Source: Roseomonas sp.
GTDB taxonomy: Bacteria; Pseudomonadota; Alphaproteobacteria; Acetobacterales; Acetobacteraceae
Length of the DNA stretch: 64,000 nt
Assembly: GCA_020249145.1 (NCBI GenBank)
Contig: JADCGF010000010.1
Location: forward strand, 40,266 to 104,265
Direction of reading: 5' to 3'
In this document: one piece after another, positions 58,454 to 64,000 of the stretch
Position numbering within the stretch: the stretch's first letter is position 1
How the letters are laid out: each line of letters starts with the position of its first letter
Notes under the pieces: model-generated
Databases searched by the model: none
Seen by the model: the letters and a program-made list of their open reading frames with translations, nothing else
What the model was told of the DNA's origin: nothing
Translations under genes and position numbers: made by a program

Positions 58454-59194
58454 TTAGGCGGCGGCGGGATGGCCGGCAATGGCCCCCGCGCCCCCGCGCT
58501 GTGTTTCATGCCGCGCCCATAAATCGGGGCGGCGATCCTTCGTGATGTTTTCGCTTTCGGCCCGGCGCCAAGCCGCAATGGCGGCGTGATGGCCCGAAAG
58601 CAGCACTTCCGGCACGGCGCGCCCGGCCCATTCGGCGGGGCGCGTGTAATGCGGATATTCCAAAAGCCCTTCAGCGCCATGGCTTTCCTCGGCAGCGCTT
58701 TCCGCCGCGCCCATAACGCCCGGCAGCAAACGCACACAGGCATCCAGCAGCGTGAGTGCCGGCAATTCACCCCCGCTCAGCACGTAATCGCCGATCGAGA
58801 CTTCCAGCATGCCGCGCGCTTCAATCACGCGCTGATCCACACCTTCATAACGCCCGCAGAGCAGCACAAGCCCCGGCCCCGCCGCCAATTCCCGCACCAA
58901 CGCCTGATCCAACAAGCGCCCGCGCGGGGTCAGGTAGATCACGGGCCGGGCAGGCGCTTCGGCCAAGGCCGCGCCAATGGCCGCATCCACCACATCCGGG
59001 CGCAGCACCATGCCGGCGCCGCCCCCGAAAGGCGTGTCATCCACGCTGCGATGGCGGTCCTTGGCATGGTCGCGGATGTCATGCGCCGAGAGCGACCAAA
59101 GGCCTTCCCGCAAGCCACGCCCCGCGAGGGAAAGCCCAAGTGGCCCGGGGAACATTTCTGGGAATAGCGTCAGGATATCGGCGCGCCAGATCAT
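58454..59194 (-). CDS. trmD: tRNA (guanine-N1)-methyltransferase
   Basis: [61 protein letters not shown]-type motif. Confidence 0.97.
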   Translation of the reverse strand: MIWRADILTLFPEMFPGPLGLSLAGRGLREGLWSLSAHDIRDHAKDRHRSVDDTPFGGGAGMVLRPDVVDAAIGAALAEAPARPVIYLTPRGRLLDQALVRELAAGPGLVLLCGRYEGVDQRVIEARGMLEVSIGDYVLSGGELPALTLLDACVRLLPGVMGAAESAAEESHGAEGLLEYPHYTRPAEWAGRAVPEVLLSGHHAAIAAWRRAESENITKDRRPDLWARHETQRGGAGAIAGHPAAA

Positions 59195-59709
59195 GCCGCT
59201 TCCTCCTTCCCTTCGGGCGGGGGCACCAGCACTTCCGCCAGCGGCACCACCACCAGGCAACCGCCGGCAATATCCACCACCGGCACCACCTGGCGCGTGA
59301 AAGGCAGCAGCATTTCGCGGCCCCCTTCAATCACCAGGAAGGCGCCGCCACCATGGTCTTCCACCGCGCGCACCACACCAAGCGCATCGCCGGCTTCCGT
59401 CACCGCGGCAAGGCCGATCAGATCCGCCAGGTAGAATTCCTCTTCCTCGGTGGGGGGCAGGGCCTCCCGCGCGACGAAAAGGCGTGTGCCGGTCAGACGC
59501 TGCGCGGCATCCCGGTCCGAGACACCTTCAACAGCGACCAGATCAGGACCCTTTAGCGTCAGGCGGAAGTGCCGCGTGCCGGCCTCATCGGAAAGCGGGC
59601 CATAGGCGGTAATGGCGGCAGGATCGGCGGTGAAGGCATTCAGGCGCAAAAGCCCGCGCACGCCATGCGGCCTGCCGAACTCCCCCACCATAATGCGCTT
59701 GCCGACCAT
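59191..59709 (-). CDS. rimM: Ribosome maturation factor RimM
   Basis: [35 protein letters not shown] overlap with trmD. Confidence 0.95.
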   Translation of the reverse strand: MVGKRIMVGEFGRPHGVRGLLRLNAFTADPAAITAYGPLSDEAGTRHFRLTLKGPDLVAVEGVSDRDAAQRLTGTRLFVAREALPPTEEEEFYLADLIGLAAVTEAGDALGVVRAVEDHGGGAFLVIEGGREMLLPFTRQVVPVVDIAGGCLVVVPLAEVLVPPPEGKEEAA

Positions 59710-59733
59710 CTGCCGTGTTGCCTTTGGCTAGGC

Positions 59734-60069
59734 TTAGCCAGCCGCCGCAGCAGCAGCTCGTTCCTGCGCCTTCTTCTTCGGCGCGGCCTGCTTGGTCTGC
59801 GCCGGGATGGCCGGCATGGCGATCAGACCCGCACGGCCCAGGAAGCGCGCCACGCGTTCAGAGGCGACCGCACCATTGCCGAGCCAATGCTTCAGGCGAT
59901 CTTCCTGCAGGCGAATGCGGTCCGCATGTTCAGAAGGCAGCATCGGGTTATAGGAACCCACCTTTTCAATGAAGCGGCCATCGCGCGGGCTGCGACTATC
60001 CGCAATCACGATGTGATAATAGGGGCGCTTCTTGGCACCGGCGCGCGCGAGGCGAATCTTGAGAGCCAT
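59734..60069 (-). CDS. rpsP: 30S ribosomal protein S16
   Basis: [42 protein letters not shown]. Confidence 0.98.
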   Translation of the reverse strand: MALKIRLARAGAKKRPYYHIVIADSRSPRDGRFIEKVGSYNPMLPSEHADRIRLQEDRLKHWLGNGAVASERVARFLGRAGLIAMPAIPAQTKQAAPKKKAQERAAAAAAG

Positions 60070-60123
60070 ACAGGTAGTCCTTTCTTTAGTGACTTGAAAC
60101 GAGGGGTTTGGTGAAGGCCATCA

Positions 60124-61494
60124 TCAAAACGGCCTCCGGCCTTGGGGGAGCAGCGCGGCGAGCCCGCCACGCATCAACCCCTTTTGGCCAATTTTGCTCA
60201 TCCGCTTCATCATGGCGGACATATCGTCGAATTGCTTCAGCAGGCGGTTCACATCCTGCACCGTGGTGCCGGACCCAGCCGCGATACGGCGCTTGCGTGA
60301 TGCCTTCAGCAAATCAGGCGTGCGGCGTTCCTTGGGTGTCATGCTGGAGATAATCGCCGCCTGACGCTTCAGAATGGCGGTATCCAGATTGGCGCCTTCC
60401 AATTGCGCCTTCACCTTCTGCACACCCGGCAACATGCCCAGAATGCCTTGCAGGCTGCCCATTTTGCCGATTTGCTTCAACTGCGCTGCGTAATCATCCA
60501 GCGTGAACTGGCCCTTCTGCATGCGCGCGGCGAGCTTTTCAGCCTCCGCCTGGTCAATCGTCTCGGCGGCCTTTTCGACCAGCGAGACAATATCGCCCAT
60601 GCCAAGAATACGGCCCGCGATACGATCGGGGTGGAAATCTTCCAAAGCATCCAGCTTTTCGCCGGCGCCCAAAAGCTTGATCGGCGCGCCGGTCACGGCC
60701 CGCATGGAAAGGGCGGCACCACCGCGCGCATCGCCATCAACGCGCGTCATGACAATGCCGGTGACGCCCACCTTTTCCTGGAAAGCCTTGGCGGTATTCA
60801 CCGCATCCTGCCCGGTCATGGCATCCACAACCAGCAAGGTTTCATGCGGCTGGGTGGCGGCTTTAACCTCGGCCACTTCGGCCATCAGCGCTTCATCAAT
60901 CGCAAGGCGCCCGGCGGTGTCCAGCACCACCACATCGTAAAGTTCGCGCCGCGCGACATCCATGGCGCGGGCAGCAATTTCAAGCGGGCGCTGGCCGGCG
61001 ATGATTGGCAGGCTGGTCACTTCCGCGCGTTCGGCCAATTGCTGCAATTGCAACTGCGCCGCCGGGCGATGCACATCAAGCGACGCCAGCAGCACTTTTT
61101 TCTTGTCGCGCCCCCGCAGGCGCAAAGCGATCTTGCCCGAGGTCGTTGTCTTGCCCGAACCCTGCAAGCCCACCATCAGGATGGCGATGGGCGCCGGCGC
61201 GTTCAGGTCAATGCCACGCGCCCCTTCAGTGCCGCCAAGCGCTTCCACCAAAGCATCATTGACGATTTTGATGACCTGCTGCGCGGGGGAGACGGAGCGG
61301 ATCACCTCCTGCCCAACGGCGCGTTCCTTTACGCGCGCAACAAGGTCGCGGACCACAGGCAAGGCGACATCAGCTTCCAGCAACGCCACGCGCACTTCGC
61401 GCAGCGCTTCGGTCACATCGGCTTCGCTCAGCGCGCCACGGCGGCGCAGCCGATCAAAAACACCGTTGAGCTTGCTGGACAGAGCCTCAAACAT
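60124..61494 (-). CDS. ffh: Signal recognition particle protein
   Basis: MFEALSSKLNGVFDRLRRRGALSEADV, MVGLQGSGKTTTSGKIA, DTAGRLAIDEALM, C-terminal Met-rich M domain. Confidence 0.97.
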   Translation of the reverse strand: MFEALSSKLNGVFDRLRRRGALSEADVTEALREVRVALLEADVALPVVRDLVARVKERAVGQEVIRSVSPAQQVIKIVNDALVEALGGTEGARGIDLNAPAPIAILMVGLQGSGKTTTSGKIALRLRGRDKKKVLLASLDVHRPAAQLQLQQLAERAEVTSLPIIAGQRPLEIAARAMDVARRELYDVVVLDTAGRLAIDEALMAEVAEVKAATQPHETLLVVDAMTGQDAVNTAKAFQEKVGVTGIVMTRVDGDARGGAALSMRAVTGAPIKLLGAGEKLDALEDFHPDRIAGRILGMGDIVSLVEKAAETIDQAEAEKLAARMQKGQFTLDDYAAQLKQIGKMGSLQGILGMLPGVQKVKAQLEGANLDTAILKRQAAIISSMTPKERRTPDLLKASRKRRIAAGSGTTVQDVNRLLKQFDDMSAMMKRMSKIGQKGLMRGGLAALLPQGRRPF

Positions 61495-61764
61495 GGCGCG
61501 CCCGGTAGTCCTTTCGCGTTGCGGTCGCCCCAAAGCATAATGCGCCGCTGCGCGAACCTTCGCGGAGCGGCGGAGCCAACCCGCATCAGGCGGGCGGACC
61601 AAGGTTCAGGGAGAACCGGTGATTGGGGGCGTTTATCGCCCAGGCGCCTGAGGGTCAAGCCAAAAGGGGCAAGTGGGGCTTGGGCCATTAAGCGCCTCGA
61701 CGCCAGGCGGGGCATTTGTTAAGCACGGCCTCAAGAATTCCAAAACAGTGAGGCAGGGGCTGGC

Positions 61765-62979
61765 ATGGGCCAAAAGCTTGAAGACGCGCTGAAAATCACC
61801 CGTCGCGCCGCCTTGTTTGGGGGCGCTGGCCTGGGGCTGGCCGCCTGCGCTTCACCACCCCGCGGCCCAGCCGTGCCCATTGCCCGCACGCGAGACGCAA
61901 GGGTGCTCGGCCTTCCCAATGAACGCTTTTTCTTCCCGTGGGATGGGGAAGCCTTCCGTACTGAGGTACTGGCCGCCCAGGAAAGGGCGCGGCAAATCCA
62001 CGGCACGCCCCGGCGCGGGCAGGAACGCACCATTGAAATGTTGGCGATTTCCGGTGGCGGCGAAAATGGCGCCTTTGGCGCCGGGCTACTTAATGGCTGG
62101 ACCGAGGCCGGAAACCGCCCGACCTTCAGCCTGGTGACGGGCGTTTCAACCGGTGCGCTGACCGCGCCCTTCGCCTTTCTGGGTCCCCGCTACGATGCGG
62201 CGCTCAAGGCCGTTTATACCGACATCACGCCCAAGGATGTGCTGGAACAGCGCAATTTACTGAATGCGGCCCTGTTTGAAGATGCGTTGGCCGATAGCGC
62301 GCCGCTGTTCCGTACCATTTCAAAGCATTTGAATGAGGCGATGTTGGCCGATATCGCCCGCGCCTATGAGCGCGGTAGGCTATTGCTGATCGGCACTTCC
62401 GATATTGATGCGCAATTGCCGGCTGCTTGGAACATCGGCGCGATTGCGGCCAGCGGCCACCCGAAGTCGCTTGATCTGGTGCGCCGCCTGTTATTGGCGT
62501 CTGCCGCCATACCTGGCGCTTTCCCGCCGGTCATGATTGATGTGATGTTGGATGGAAAAGCCTATCAGGAAATGCATGTGGATGGCGGCGCCTTTACGCA
62601 GTTGTTTCTCTATCCGCGTAGCGTCACGCGTGAGCGGCGCGCCCATCTCCGCAATGGCGACCATGTCCAACCCGCGAGGGCCTATATCATCCGCAATGGG
62701 CGACTCACGCCGAACCCGGCACGGACCGAGCGCCAGACTTTCGTCATCGCCCAGCGCGCCATCGCCAGCATGATTTCGGCGAGCGGCTTCAATGATGTGA
62801 CGCGCATCCGCAACACCACGCGCGAAGACAAGGTAGATTTCAACCTGGCCGTGATTGGCCCTGATTTCCAGGATGAGCCGAAGGAGCCCTTCGAACAGGC
62901 TTTTATGCGCAAGCTCTATGATCACGCCTATGCCCAGGCGCGGGTTGGCTATCCCTGGATGAAGGACATCCCCTACTGA
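61765..62979 (+). CDS. Patatin-like phospholipase family protein (lipoprotein/Tat-like N-terminus)
   Basis: ISGGGENGAFGAGLLNGW, VTGVSTGALTAPFAFLG, HVDGGAFTQLFLYP. Confidence 0.88.
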   Translation: MGQKLEDALKITRRAALFGGAGLGLAACASPPRGPAVPIARTRDARVLGLPNERFFFPWDGEAFRTEVLAAQERARQIHGTPRRGQERTIEMLAISGGGENGAFGAGLLNGWTEAGNRPTFSLVTGVSTGALTAPFAFLGPRYDAALKAVYTDITPKDVLEQRNLLNAALFEDALADSAPLFRTISKHLNEAMLADIARAYERGRLLLIGTSDIDAQLPAAWNIGAIAASGHPKSLDLVRRLLLASAAIPGAFPPVMIDVMLDGKAYQEMHVDGGAFTQLFLYPRSVTRERRAHLRNGDHVQPARAYIIRNGRLTPNPARTERQTFVIAQRAIASMISASGFNDVTRIRNTTREDKVDFNLAVIGPDFQDEPKEPFEQAFMRKLYDHAYAQARVGYPWMKDIPY

Positions 62980-62992
62980 CAAGTCGGCCTGA

Positions 62993-63685
62993 TCAACTGA
63001 CCCCCAGCACATAGGCCGGCGGCTTCTGGGTCTCAAACGCCACCCCCTTCACCCCTGGCACTTTTTCAGCAAGCACCCGCAAGCCCTGCTTCACGGTTTC
63101 AGACCGGCAGAAGCCGTGGAAGGTCACCTGACCATCCTTCACATCGGGAAAGATGAAATAGGTATCCACCCAGGGTTCATTGCGCATCGCAATCGCCAGA
63201 TCGCGGCGGATGCGTTCATCCGGCGCATCGGCGACCATGCTGCCCGGTGCCGCGAGCAGCGCCCGGATCAGGTCCGAACGAGAAACAACACCCACCAGCT
63301 TGCCATCGCGCAGCACGGGCACACGGCGGATTTTCTTTTCTTCAATGAGTTTGGCCGCGTGCTCGATCGAGGTATCCTCAGTCACCGAGGCGATATCGGT
63401 GGTCATGACATCACGCGCGCGGCACCCATGGGTGCGCGCGAACCGCGCTGCCTGTTCGGCGGCGGACGCGAAAAGCCCCAACACCCAGGATTTCGGCGCA
63501 TCTTCCTTGGCGGCCAGGCGGCGGATCAGATCGCCCTCGGTCACCATGCCGAGGAAATTGCCATCGCCGTCCACCACGGGGGCGCCTGAGATGCCGCGAT
63601 CCGACAGGATTTGGGCCACCGCTTCCAAGGGGGCTTCGGGGGGAATGGTGACAAGGCTGGTGGTCATCAGGTCGCGGGCGCGCAT
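62993..63685 (-). CDS. CBS domain pair + BON domain protein
   Basis: MRARDLMTTSLVTIPPEAPLEAVAQILSDRGISGAPVVDGDGNFLGMVTEGDLIRRL, second CBS, C-terminal BON-like domain; ATG at 63685. Confidence 0.9.
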   Translation of the reverse strand: MRARDLMTTSLVTIPPEAPLEAVAQILSDRGISGAPVVDGDGNFLGMVTEGDLIRRLAAKEDAPKSWVLGLFASAAEQAARFARTHGCRARDVMTTDIASVTEDTSIEHAAKLIEEKKIRRVPVLRDGKLVGVVSRSDLIRALLAAPGSMVADAPDERIRRDLAIAMRNEPWVDTYFIFPDVKDGQVTFHGFCRSETVKQGLRVLAEKVPGVKGVAFETQKPPAYVLGVS

Positions 63686-63865
63686 GGGCTGGGTCCTCCG
63701 TGCGGTCATAGATAGGCGCGCAACCCGCGCCCGTTCTTGCGGTAGGTCAAGAATGGCGCCATCCCATGCTGCAGTGGCGTCACCCCCCCAAGATCCACAG
63801 GCTTGGTTCCATGATCGCGTGCCGAGGTGCCTCAAAGGCTTTCGGCCAAGATTGCGGTTGCCTAA

Positions 63866-64000
63866 CAGGCTGCTGAAAAGCTACCATTGAGTATCGCGAT
63901 TTTGCCGCGCGCGCATGTTTTCAACGCTGCTTTCGCCTGAATACAACCATTTTCAGTGATTTTTTGGCCCTGCCGATACGCTTGGGACGGAGTCCGGGCG
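63866..64000. mobile_element. Possible end of an insertion sequence (IS1182-like terminal repeat), continuing past the window
   Basis: CAGGCTGCTGAAAAGCTACC resembles IS1182-type terminal repeats from memory; the rest of the element is not in the window. Confidence 0.3.

Noticed and set aside
60403-61722. Plus-strand ORF of 439 aa
   Set aside because: Shadow ORF antisense to ffh
1-64000. CRISPR array, prophage or large defence island
   Set aside because: No regularly spaced direct repeats, cas-like ORFs, phage structural genes or integrases were seen

Overview
This 64 kb, high-GC window looks like an alphaproteobacterial chromosome, probably Rhodospirillales/Acetobacteraceae (inferred from gene content and order; no search was run). 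Most of it is housekeeping. Main blocks: lytic transglycosylase, peroxiredoxin and GST; tRNA-Ser(GCT); a 5'-truncated tctA; nagZ-SPOR-argS-dgt; erpA-xthA; motB-motA; a MarR/Acg-like nitroreductase pair; gnd-gntK; a short glycan cluster; acyl-CoA dehydrogenase plus a fused indolepyruvate oxidoreductase; a complete ccoNOQP-GHIS (cbb3 oxidase) locus; a molybdenum hydroxylase large subunit with moaB; a RelE/XRE toxin-antitoxin pair; tRNA-Arg(ACG); leuCDB; rplS-trmD-rimM-rpsP-ffh; a patatin and a CBS-BON protein. The two most interesting non-standard signals are: (1) a perfect alphaproteobacterial LexA box (GTTC-N7-GTTC, 18110-18124) directly abutting an apparently leaderless 59-aa single-TM ORF (18136-18315), a candidate SOS-induced small membrane protein; and (2) a compact intergenic sRNA candidate (13264-13342) with sigma70-like promoter, 5' hairpin, single-stranded UUUCCUCCCU anti-Shine-Dalgarno stretch and intrinsic terminator. 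Other second-look items are a tandem palindromic repeat pair (24084-24187), a decayed region with (CG)n tracts between tRNA-Ser and truncated tctA, an AT-rich patch next to an unknown gene, twin palindromic operators at the TA locus, nested inverted repeats upstream of the Acg-like/MarR genes, a perfect FNR/FixK box upstream of ccoN, and a possible IS end at the right edge. Family assignments come from reading the translated sequences and are not database-verified.
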